Source: Chara braunii (lineage: Eukaryota; Streptophyta; Charophyceae; Charales; Characeae). From it: a stretch of DNA of 31,312 nucleotides. The DNA lies in assembly GCA_003427395.1 (NCBI GenBank), contig BFEA01000210.1:2025719-2057030 (forward strand). The letters run 5' to 3'. Below are positions 1 through 7,060 of the stretch, one piece after another. The position numbers were made by a program, and so were the translations under genes. The notes beneath the pieces are model-generated. The model was not told the DNA's origin. It was given only the letters and a program-made list of their open reading frames with translations, and made no database searches. Numbering within the stretch: position 1 is the stretch's first letter; each line of letters begins with the position of its first letter.

Positions 1-43
<43 letters not shown>

Positions 44-50
44 CTCTCTC
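1..50. repeat. (TCTA)n microsatellite with CT-rich end
   Basis: About ten perfect TCTA units run from the window edge to about 43, followed by a short CT run. It is cut by the window start, so its full length is unknown. Confidence 0.95.
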
Positions 51-85
51 GTTTGTTGCGACATGGACGTGTGTTTGCGGACGTA

Positions 86-96
86 CTATATAAGGG
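86..96 (+). promoter_or_regulatory. TATA box upstream of the Ulp1-like ORF
   Basis: The sequence CTATATAAGGG is a good plant TATA box. It lies about 235 bases before the first ATG of the protease ORF, and several short upstream ATGs lie between. A similar TATATAAGG occurs after the ORF near 1201. Promoter activity is inferred only. Confidence 0.4.
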
Positions 97-330
97 TGGT
101 CGATCGATGCGAGGAATGAATGACTGCATCTGTGAATGACGTTCATACAAGTAAAATATTAGAGAAATAATGAAAACATGCCTTGCATGCATCAGCTCTC
201 ACAAAACGTTTGGCCATGCACTCACAATACTTGCCCCGTCTGCCTGCGTGAATGTCCTCTTCCTCGTCATCTGCGGTGTGCAGTACAAATGACAACAATG
301 GATACGAGATTGTGCAAAAAATGATGGACA

Positions 331-1119
331 ATGCATCTAGCAACTTCGTCTTTATCGGACAGGGAGATGGCAGCACTAGCGCATATCATTCGCGAATACG
401 GGAATAGGTATCCCGTTGTCAGCACACAAGATGCGCACAATAACGAAGTGTTGCAACTCACTCGCAACGATTTCCTTTTACTCGCCGTCGAACAACAGTG
501 GTTAAACGACAACGTGATCAACTTTTATCTCAACCTCGTAGCATTAGACAACTTCTGTAGAATACAGCACGCAGAATGCGACGCAGATAATGAGATAGTC
601 ATTAGAGAAGGAAACGGTCGCATTCCCAGAGTATCACTATTGAGCTCGTTTTTTTTCGTCAAACTTTTCGATAATGACATGAGATATAGAGGTCGAGAGG
701 TAGAATGCTGGTACCAGGATGTAATTATAAGTGACATGGATTTGATTATTGCTCCTTTCCTTATCGCACATCAGGACCACTGGACCTTGGTCGTGACTGA
801 CTTGAGGAGGAGGAAATTCGAATTCTACGACCCCCTCGACCCTGATAAGGAGTTCGCGTTAAAAGTAACCGGCGGATTTGCAAAGTTTTTATTCGAAAGA
901 TCGAAATCGCAAGGCAAAGAGGTGGACACGAGACCATTCAATCACATATGGAATGTAGAGGGCATTCCAAAGAAACATGACACGAACGAATGTGGGGTCT
1001 TTGTACTCACGTACGCGTCACTTTTGGCATGGGGCAAACTTCCACCTTTCTGTTTCACCGCAGATGACGTACCCGCGATACGTCGTCGGATGGCATTGGA
1101 CACAGTGGCTCGTGAGTAG
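331..1119 (+). CDS. Ulp1/SENP-like (C48) cysteine protease, intronless, 262 aa
   Basis: Peptidases of this family cleave SUMO or related ubiquitin-like tags from proteins. A WLND motif (residues 57-60) matches the family's substrate-tunnel tryptophan region. His150 followed by Trp151, Asp167 in FYDPLD, and Cys221 in NECGVF form the catalytic triad in the normal order and spacing. The C-terminal stretch DDVPAIRRRMALD is also family-like. One oddity is that the glutamine normally six residues before the catalytic cysteine, which helps form the oxyanion hole, is Lys215. The ATG is the first after an in-frame TGA at 322. The ORF is uninterrupted and lacks introns and a long N-terminal domain. Captured or transposon-borne Ulp1 domains are common in plants, so it may be a domesticated or transposon-linked protease rather than a standard host SUMO protease. 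The family call is firm; activity and origin are uncertain. Confidence 0.8.
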   Translation: MHLATSSLSDREMAALAHIIREYGNRYPVVSTQDAHNNEVLQLTRNDFLLLAVEQQWLNDNVINFYLNLVALDNFCRIQHAECDADNEIVIREGNGRIPRVSLLSSFFFVKLFDNDMRYRGREVECWYQDVIISDMDLIIAPFLIAHQDHWTLVVTDLRRRKFEFYDPLDPDKEFALKVTGGFAKFLFERSKSQGKEVDTRPFNHIWNVEGIPKKHDTNECGVFVLTYASLLAWGKLPPFCFTADDVPAIRRRMALDTVARE

Positions 1120-1255
1120 TGTGTACGTGATATTATGTAGTATGATTGCGAAGGGAGCGGACGTAGTTGGCACGAGGTGACGCTTGACAAAAAACAATGT
1201 ATATAAGGTGTTAATTATTCCTCGGTGCACTGTGTCACTTGCCTCTTGCATGGTA
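1120..1255. other. Spacer between the protease ORF and the minisatellite
   Basis: No ORF of note. A TATA-like ATGTATATAAGG sits near 1199-1210. I see no poly(A) signal of the AATAAA type for the protease gene here. Confidence 0.4.
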
Positions 1256-1376
1256 CCTTACACCTTACACCTTACCCCATACACCTTACACCTTACACCT
1301 TACCCCTTACACCTTACCCCTTACACCTTACCCCTTATACCTTACCCCTTATACCTTACCCCTTACCCCTCACACC
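1256..1376. repeat. 7-bp minisatellite CCTTACM, 17 units
   Basis: Seventeen consecutive 7-mers CCTTACA, CCTTACC or CCTTATA, with single variants at 1277 and 1368, tile the stretch without an indel. Because 7 is not a multiple of 3 and no unit makes a stop, all three forward frames stay open and read the same Leu-Thr-Pro-Tyr-rich peptide. The unit has the length of a plant telomere repeat but a different sequence. It sits at the broken 5' edge of gypsy element 1. Confidence 0.95.
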
Positions 1377-1425
1377 AAAACGCCCATTTGTAATGTTTTT
1401 TGCACTTCAATCATCTCAAAAATGA

Positions 1426-3040
1426 CAATTTCAATTTCGTTCAAAAAATATAAAATGTCCGTTTTAACGAAATCGCCGTTTAAGGCAATGATTTTAGGTG
1501 AACCCCTCATACAGATTTCGAGGATGGTCGATTCTTTGGAACCCCCTCAAACACTGTACGAAGGAATCGCCCCACTTCTCGACAGATACAACGACAAAAA
1601 GCATTACTTCGACATTACAGATCTACCAAGGTCCCTATTGACACCTGCAAAAGAAGTACGACTGTTGCGCTTAGGGGCGGAAGCCAGTTCTTTGGAACCC
1701 CCTGGGCGTCTCGAAGCTGACTCAGATGAACTTGGAGTAAAGATCGCAACTAAAACTGTACCATGGTAGGATGTCTGTGACGGAATCACCCCAGAAGGAC
1801 ACTTGGCCATTCGGGAAGAAGACGCCCAGATGATGGCCACGGTGTTCCCCTGGCGATCGGACCATTCCTTCATTTCTGCACCCCCACCCGATGTGGCAAA
1901 ACCTGCACGCACAAAACAGATAGACTTACGGATATGGGACCAACTTTTTGAGTTACACGTGCCACAGTACGTACCCGATGAGATTCATCGATTGATTGCG
2001 GGTATTTTGACGGAATATCGAGGAGCGATTAACATTGGTTTGTCGTTAGTTATTCAGCACGACATACAGATGGGGAATCATTCCCCAATCCACTGCAAGC
2101 CGTACCGATACTCCCTGATAGAACGCAGAAAGGCTCTCGAACGAATTCGGGATTTCGAAGCCAGCGGGTGGATTGAACCAGCCACCGGACCATGGTCATT
2201 TCCCGTAGTACTAGTACAGAAGAAAAACGGATCAATTCACATATGCATCGATTATCGCAAGCTGAATGAAATCATGATTAAAGATGTATATCCCCTCCCC
2301 CGGATTGATGATTTGTTGGATGCGATTGGTTGCGCTAATTATTTCAGCAAGTTTGATATTCAACATGGCTTCCATCACATTCTGGTGAAGGAGGAAGACT
2401 GGCCTAAGACGGCCTTTGTACTGTTTGAGGGCACGTGGCAGTGGGCTCGGTGCCCGATGGGGATTTGCAACGCGCCTGCCACGTTTCAACGAGCGATGAA
2501 CATGACATTCTAGAACTTCGTCAACAAGACGCGGCTAACTTGGGGAATGATCAACTTCTGCGTGATCGTATACATGGACGATATCCTCGTCTACTCGGAG
2601 ACTTATCACGGGCATGCACAGCACATCGAATGGACATTGGGAGCGCTAGGGACGCTGGGTTCAAGATCTCGCTCGAGAGGAGAGAGTTTTTCCTCTCGAA
2701 AATTTCGTTCTTGGGCTACGTCGTGACACGTGGAGGACTGCGACCGGACTCAAGAAAGGTTGCGGCAGTAAGAGAAGCCCCAGTTCCCACGTCGCTGACG
2801 CAGGTTCGAGCCTTCTTGGGGTTGGCGTCATACTATCGCCGCTTCATCAAGGGTTTCGCCGCGATTGCATGACCACTAACGAACCTGCTACGGAAGGACC
2901 AGCCTCTCAGTTGGGACGCGGAGTGCCAACAGGCTTTCGCGACCCTCAAGGACACTCTGGCGACGGCCCCTGTTTTGATTCGGTCGGACCCCTCTCTTAT
3001 CACAGACTGGCAACCGGAAGCTATCTCCGCTATTTTAGCG
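1426..3040 (+). pseudogene. Element 1 pol part 1: linker, reverse transcriptase, start of RNase H
   Basis: RT copies element RNA into DNA. One frame runs from about 1426, interrupted by TAG at 1767-1769, and reopens to 2511. It holds a typical gypsy fingers/palm (CIDYRKLNE; first catalytic Asp in FSKFDIQHGF, codon near 2355; CNAPATFQR). A TAG at 2511-2513 follows, but the same frame then encodes the YMDD catalytic box at 2571-2582 followed by ILVYS. A +1 shift near 2645 moves the remainder to another frame (FLGYVVTRGG; RAFLGLASYYRRFIKGF). A TGA at 2870-2872 interrupts it again. Beyond it the frame reads connection-domain and early RNase H sequence (QQAFATLKDTL; ITDWQPEAISAILA) until homology stops near 3040, the inversion breakpoint. 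The copy is dead, with at least three stops and one shift. Confidence 0.85.
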
Positions 3041-4033
3041 CCTTGTCCCGAGCCGTGGCCTAGTGGGCTGTCGGTTCAGCGTGGATTCATCAGGGAGGCT
3101 TAGTATCGACACGCAGGCAACACTATTGGTCCTTAATTGGAAGGGGCTTAGCCCCGTCGATTCGTGAGGCGTTCCGTGATGGACCGCCAGGATGTGGTCG
3201 ACGATATCGGGCCAGGGTATTGAATCCCATGCCACGATGTTTCGTCGTAGCGCCATCTTTATCACCCTATTCGCGTTTTCTACCACTCCATTGGATTGTG
3301 ACAAGTGAGGCGCAGTATTCCGAATGGCAACGTCGTGTATGACCAGATTCCTCAGCACCTCTCCTCTGAATTCAGCCCCGTTGTCGGTCAGGATCTCTTC
3401 CGTATCCTGGTGCATCCCGAGAAAACGGTTGACGTACCGTGCGATTTCGGCGGCTTGTCGCGTGCGACAAGGGTAGACCTCGATCCATTTCGAAAAGTGG
3501 TCGACAAATACCAATAGGACTGAATGCTCACAACTATTAGGACCAGGGGGCACCACTATATCAATAGTATCTATACTTACCCTTTGAAACGGTCGCTCCA
3601 CTACCGTCTGTACTATCGATCTTGGTGGCTGGATCGACGCTTGGTCAGCGGCGCAAACTTGATAGTTGGCGACGATGAATTTCACATCGTCGCGGATATT
3701 GGACCAATACCACTCACTTTTGTCAATTGTCGACTCCGTGATTCGTACGGTAAAGTGGGCCGCTGTCTCTTCATGTGTCGTCTTTACCCAGTCGTACCTC
3801 ATGAACAGATGCGGTACAACCATCCAAATCCCACTGCCGTCCGTTTTCCGTTTTTCTAATCTACCCTCTATCCATCTGTAATCCCGAGCCCTCTCGTTAG
3901 CCCTCCTCCGATCTTCCTTGGTGAAATCCTGGAGGGGGTTGCCAACTAGGGTCGCAATCAAGGCAATATCAGTCCATACTTCGGCCCTTCTAAACCTCCG
4001 GGTCTTTTCCAACCATTCTGACGTGGCATCCAA
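3035..4033 (-). pseudogene. Element 1 integrase core (DDE), 332 codons open
   Basis: Integrase joins element cDNA to host DNA. The ORF has an N-terminal HHCC-type zinc region with His87, His93 and Cys127. The first cysteine of the CxxC pair is replaced by Tyr124. The catalytic triad is complete: Asp155 (SIDTIDI), Asp217 (TDNGAEF) and Glu252 (GVVENANR). There are 34 residues between the last two, one fewer than the usual DD35E spacing, so a one-codon deletion is likely. TGLSPFQLR near residues 293-301 is the usual end of the core. The tail after about residue 305 runs into the inversion breakpoint. Upstream, the PHD finger lies in a different frame, so a frameshift near 4030 separates them. 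Confidence 0.85.
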
Positions 4034-4518
4034 AAAGCGAGGATCTTGTCAGTCCGACACAAGGGGCATAACCACGGTTTACTATCATTCCGATACTGAA
4101 TGCACGAGTCATGGGCCCGTGCAACACACTGTCGACAATCTATCCATTCCGCATATCCTTCCCCGTTAGGACGTATGGAGACCGAGTACACGCGGGAAAT
4201 AGCTTCGCAAAAATAACAAAATTTATCAGGCAGGGAGAGAATAGACGAAAAGGAGACGGGAGAGAGAGGGGTAGTGAGGTTACCTCCGTCACCCAGCCGT
4301 GCCTTTCTGTCTTCCGATGGATGATGTCGAAGTCGTATTCTTGTAATCGTACCACCCAGCACACAATCATGCCTGTGTAATTAGTGAGCTTCTTCAGGGC
4401 CAGCAGAGGTTCATGATCCGTCACGAGGTGGAACTTCTGTCCATAGAGATACGGATGGAAGTGCTGGATTCCCCAGACTACTGCATAGCATTCGCCTTGT
4501 AAGCTAGCGTCACAATTC
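3041..4518 (-). other. Inverted internal segment of element 1
   Basis: Coding polarity flips at both edges. Plus-strand RNase H sequence ends near 3040 and its logical continuation begins on the minus strand near 4520. Minus-strand integrase runs out near 3038 and its logical C-terminal continuation (GRFRVIELGPN) begins on the plus strand near 4516. The simplest explanation is one inversion of about 1.5 kb inside a single element, rather than two nested elements. Confidence 0.7.
3958..4362 (-). pseudogene. PHD finger between RNase H and integrase of element 1
   Basis: PHD fingers read methylated or unmodified histone H3 tails. The frame shows a full C4HC3 set: Cys49-x2-Cys52, Cys76-x2-Cys79, His84-x2-Cys87 and Cys99-x2-Cys102, spanning 4057-4218. 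The conserved tryptophan (Trp98) stands directly before the last CxxC pair, which separates PHD from RING fingers. It is flanked by RNase H upstream (another frame) and integrase downstream (a third frame). It therefore sits where the RNase H-integrase linker lies, not at the integrase C-terminus where chromodomains occur. The ligand-binding aromatic residues cannot be assigned by eye. The domain call is strong; a targeting role is inference. Confidence 0.75.
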
Positions 4519-4525
4519 TTCGGGC
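4250..4525 (-). pseudogene. Element 1 RNase H, C-terminal two thirds
   Basis: RNase H removes the RNA strand during reverse transcription. The minus-strand frame shows GECYAVVWGIQHFHPYLYG, LVTDHEPLLAL and EYDFDIIHRK, the usual order of the catalytic Glu, the catalytic Asp and the final strand. Its missing first strand is the plus-strand piece ending near 3040. Sequence after about 4290 shifts frame toward the PHD finger. The open frame upstream of 4525 is antisense to the integrase C-terminus and is not real. Confidence 0.8.
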
Positions 4526-4773
4526 GATTTCGCGTGATCGAGCTCGGACCGAACGGCGTGAACACCGTGCGGCTTGCGCCTGAGGTCTCTGGCAGCCGAT
4601 CGGCTCGACCGATCATCCGCCACGTGTCTTACCTTCGCCCCTTTCCTCCTTCCCCATCTTCGCCCCCATCGAGATCCTCCTCCGCGGCGGAGGAAGACGA
4701 CGATTGCTTATCGCCTGCCTCTCTGTCTCCTTCTCGTTCTCTCTCTACCTCCTCCCCGTCACCATCGCCATGA
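4513..4773 (+). pseudogene. Element 1 integrase C-terminus (GPF/Y-type module) and Ser/Pro-rich tail
   Basis: Reading in from 4513, the frame gives FFGRFRVIELGPNGVNTVRL and then IIRHVSYLRPFP. This matches the layout of the gypsy integrase C-terminal GPF/Y module: a GPFRV-like box, a glycine-proline turn, then the HVSxLRP box. Gly replaced by Arg in the first box may mark the breakpoint. A Ser/Pro-rich tail with a short acidic patch ends at TGA 4771-4773. That stop overlaps the ATG of the next ORF as ATGA. No chromodomain is visible. Confidence 0.6.
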
Positions 4774-5249
4774 GCTTTGCAACGGAACAAGTGATCGGTG
4801 CGCGGTTACTTACTCCTCGGGGACGAATCAGTGTCATCCGACAGGTGCAGCGGCCTCATCTCTGCTCTGATCTCCTACGGTTCGCAGCCTTCTTCAGCAC
4901 GGCGGCAATCTACGTGGCGGCGGAGATCCGATTCACGGAAGAAGCAACGGCGAGCGTTCTAGCCGAAATCTCGACCTTTCGACAACTATCCCCTCGCAGG
5001 ATTAGCCACATCACCGTCGTCATCATCTTTACAGGGGACATCACGGCGATCCTTCCAGCGATCCACTCCGACATCTATCGGACGTTGCGCGTCTGGGCCG
5101 GGGAGGTGCGAGCAACTTGGACAGATCTCCTCACTCGACGAGGAGATACTATCATGCCAGCGCATGACACAGACTTCCAGCTCCGCTCGTCCCGAAGGTC
5201 ACCAGCGATCGTGCTTCTGGAACTTCGTCCTTTCGCGCCGCCCCAATGA
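4770..5249 (+). CDS. Element 1 accessory ORF A, 159 aa, unknown function
   Basis: I do not recognise the family. The same frame is open from 4704. I chose the ATG at 4770 because it overlaps the pol stop as ATGA and because residues before it are antisense-like low complexity. The product is rich in Ala, Ile, Arg and Thr, with a hydrophobic patch (HITVVIIFTGDITAIL) and no CxxC motif, signal peptide or obvious catalytic site. Codons often end in C, like ORF B. It ends at TGA 5247-5249, which overlaps the ATG of ORF B. It may be a structural or Env-position protein of the element, but nothing in the sequence proves a role. Confidence 0.5.
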   Translation: MSFATEQVIGARLLTPRGRISVIRQVQRPHLCSDLLRFAAFFSTAAIYVAAEIRFTEEATASVLAEISTFRQLSPRRISHITVVIIFTGDITAILPAIHSDIYRTLRVWAGEVRATWTDLLTRRGDTIMPAHDTDFQLRSSRRSPAIVLLELRPFAPPQ

Positions 5250-5992
5250 GTCGTCGCCGCGTCTCCTATTTCGGCCTTCCCTCCAGCATCCCCACCCTTT
5301 GGCAGTCTGCGCGAGCCCCCACTCTCTCCTATCGTATTAAGGAGAACAGCGCGTTGCTATTGAGCGAAGAGAAGTGGGACGCGTGGTGGGAGGATTACAT
5401 CGAGCTCGCTTTCTGTTTGTTGGAGATAGAGTTCCGCCGGGCCGAAGCGGCACCATTTGGAGAGGGACCAGAGCACCCGGAGGACAGCGTGGAGCTTATG
5501 ATCATCCAGGCCTGGAGGACGGCGGAGGAAGGCGATCTGCTGGGGTTCGTATTCGGAAAAGTGGAAGAGGGCAATCTCACCCTGATTACGGACGAGTTGC
5601 TGATATTTTTGACCCAGCTGGTGGACGATCTGCCCCTGGACATTTTGTCGCGTTGTGACGAGCGGCCCGGCACCCACGTGCTGTCTCGAACGCTCGAGCC
5701 ACACCTTGTGTGGTCCACGTGCACGGAGATTGACGAAGACAACTGCCTCTACCCCTCCCAAGCGCTTTATTTGGAGATCGACGTCACCGATCTCACGTTC
5801 TGGGACCCGATTGCGCGAAGAAACGTGGCGCAAGACGAGGAAGAAGAAGAAGAGGAGCAGGGAGAGGGGCTATCGAGTGAGGAACGGGACGATCCTAACT
5901 ACGTCCCAGAAAGAGAAACAGGGACAACCAATGGATTGAGCCAGCAGCGTGGAAAGAACGAGGAGGAAGAACGGAGGAAGCGGAAGCGCTAG
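5246..5992 (+). CDS. Element 1 accessory ORF B, acidic, 248 aa, probably longer originally
   Basis: Not a family I can name. The first 190 residues look globular, with a Trp-rich helix (EEKWDAWWEDYIELAF, residues 41-56) and a segment ITDELLIFLTQLVDD. An acidic run (DEEEEEEEE, residues 197-204), DDPNYVPE and a basic RRKRKR end follow. The TAG at 5990-5992 may be secondary. The same frame continues in the same style (DPSIRDPWRDPEPPEEEDD, then an arginine run and a Ser/Arg tail) to TGA 6239-6241. The start overlaps the ORF A stop as ATGA. The acidic and basic tail suggests nucleic-acid or chromatin contact, but that is inference. Confidence 0.55.
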   Translation: MSRRRVSYFGLPSSIPTLWQSARAPTLSYRIKENSALLLSEEKWDAWWEDYIELAFCLLEIEFRRAEAAPFGEGPEHPEDSVELMIIQAWRTAEEGDLLGFVFGKVEEGNLTLITDELLIFLTQLVDDLPLDILSRCDERPGTHVLSRTLEPHLVWSTCTEIDEDNCLYPSQALYLEIDVTDLTFWDPIARRNVAQDEEEEEEEQGEGLSSEERDDPNYVPERETGTTNGLSQQRGKNEEEERRKRKR

Positions 5993-6146
5993 GAAACCGC
6001 GGAGGTAAAGCGACTCGCGACGGACATTCCTCCTATTGATCCATCGATAAGGGATCCGTGGCGTGATCCGGAGCCACCGGAAGAAGAAGACGATGGAACC
6101 ACCACAGAGGGACCACGCAGAAGAAGAAGAAGATGTGAATCGCTAG

Positions 6147-6725
6147 CTTCCTCCGGCTCCCCATCCCGATCTTCCGTTCGTCTACATCAAGATCTCGGCG
6201 TTCGGGCTTCGTCCCCGGTCGTTCTCTCGCCGACCCCGTGACTACCTCATACTTACTCACCTTCCTAATAGACCCCCGTTCCCCGATGGTTGGTGTCCTT
6301 TCCCCCATCACCTTTTCTACCACCTCTACGCTACCCGCCTTCCAGTCTCCGTTTTTCCACATGCCACCACCCGCTTTGTAGTTGATTCGTTTCTCCTTCA
6401 TGTGCTCCTGTTTAGCGCGGACTGGCGAGAATATAACCACGTGGAAATATACTGTGTTATATCCGGAACTGTTCCCGCCTGAGAAAACTACGAGGATTTT
6501 CACGCCGCTCTGCGACGAACCCTTTCTACCATCTACCTTGACTACATCGCCGCTTTCCGCCACCTTCACGAAAATCCCCGCTTCCCCCGCATCCACCGCT
6601 CCTTTCACTACGCCACCCTTCCCGATTTCGCCTCCCCCGCCATCAGTCGATTCACGCCCCCTCTCCCCCTGAACCATCCGCCACCTCCCCCCTCGATGAT
6701 CCGACTGTCGTTCCCTGGCAACATC
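6147..6725 (+). pseudogene. Possible broken accessory ORF C
   Basis: One plus frame is open from 6147 to a TGA at 6480-6482 and again to TAA 6725-6727. It reads protein-like text such as ENYEDFHAALRRTLSTIYL just after the stop. Third codon positions are overwhelmingly C or T, as in ORF B. The opposite strand also carries a 305-codon open frame here, so the coding strand is not certain. I prefer the plus strand for its wobble bias and its position after ORF B. No family was recognised. Confidence 0.3.
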
Positions 6726-6727
6726 TA

Positions 6728-7060
6728 AATGTCTACCTTCCTTTTTACACTGATGCATGGTTAGTGGACACGTGTCATAACGGCGGCACGTGTAATCCCC
6801 TCCTTGGAATGTCAAAGGCCCACCCTGAGGAATTAGTAGAAGAGCAGTGTTGCCACATTGGATGACGTCCACACTCAATTGAACGGTAAGTGGCATAGAG
6901 AGAGGTGCCCCGCGTGTCGATCGATTAGAGAAATTGACACGTGTCAACAAGCAAGCAGGAGCTTGCTAATATTGGAACCCCCTGGGCGTCACATATGTGA
7001 CGAACCACTTTCTGTAGCGTGCGAATTTCTGCGCAGCTACGTTGAGGGGTCCTAAGTTGG
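6728..7060. other. Spacer with CACGTG boxes and a short LEPPGR ORF
   Basis: Contains several CACGTGT palindromic boxes (near 6769, 6789 and 6938). A 65-codon ORF at 6858-7055 has a second half (LLILEPPGRHICDEPLSVACEF) that looks like a scrap of retroelement coding sequence. The bases TTGGAACCCCCTGGGCGTC at 6972-6990 are an exact copy of 1692-1710 in element 1. Probably retroelement debris. Confidence 0.3.

Larger units (their letters stand above)
1426..6725 (+). mobile_element. Ty3/gypsy element 1: 5'-truncated, internally inverted, with accessory ORFs
   Basis: Gypsy order is recognisable: linker, RT, RNase H, PHD finger, integrase core, GPF/Y-type integrase C-terminus, then two extra ORFs. 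Gag and protease are absent at the 5' side. RT and the start of RNase H are on the plus strand to about 3041. RNase H, PHD and integrase core are on the minus strand from about 4518 back to about 3038. The integrase C-terminus resumes on the plus strand at about 4516. I found no LTR, primer-binding site or target-site duplication, so both outer limits are approximate. Confidence 0.8.

Noticed and set aside
5357-5833. 158-codon minus-strand ORF
   Set aside because: Shadow of accessory ORF B.
6033-6950. 305-codon minus-strand ORF
   Set aside because: Gly/Val/Lys-rich with no domain. The opposite strand shows stronger wobble bias, so it is more likely antisense to accessory sequence.
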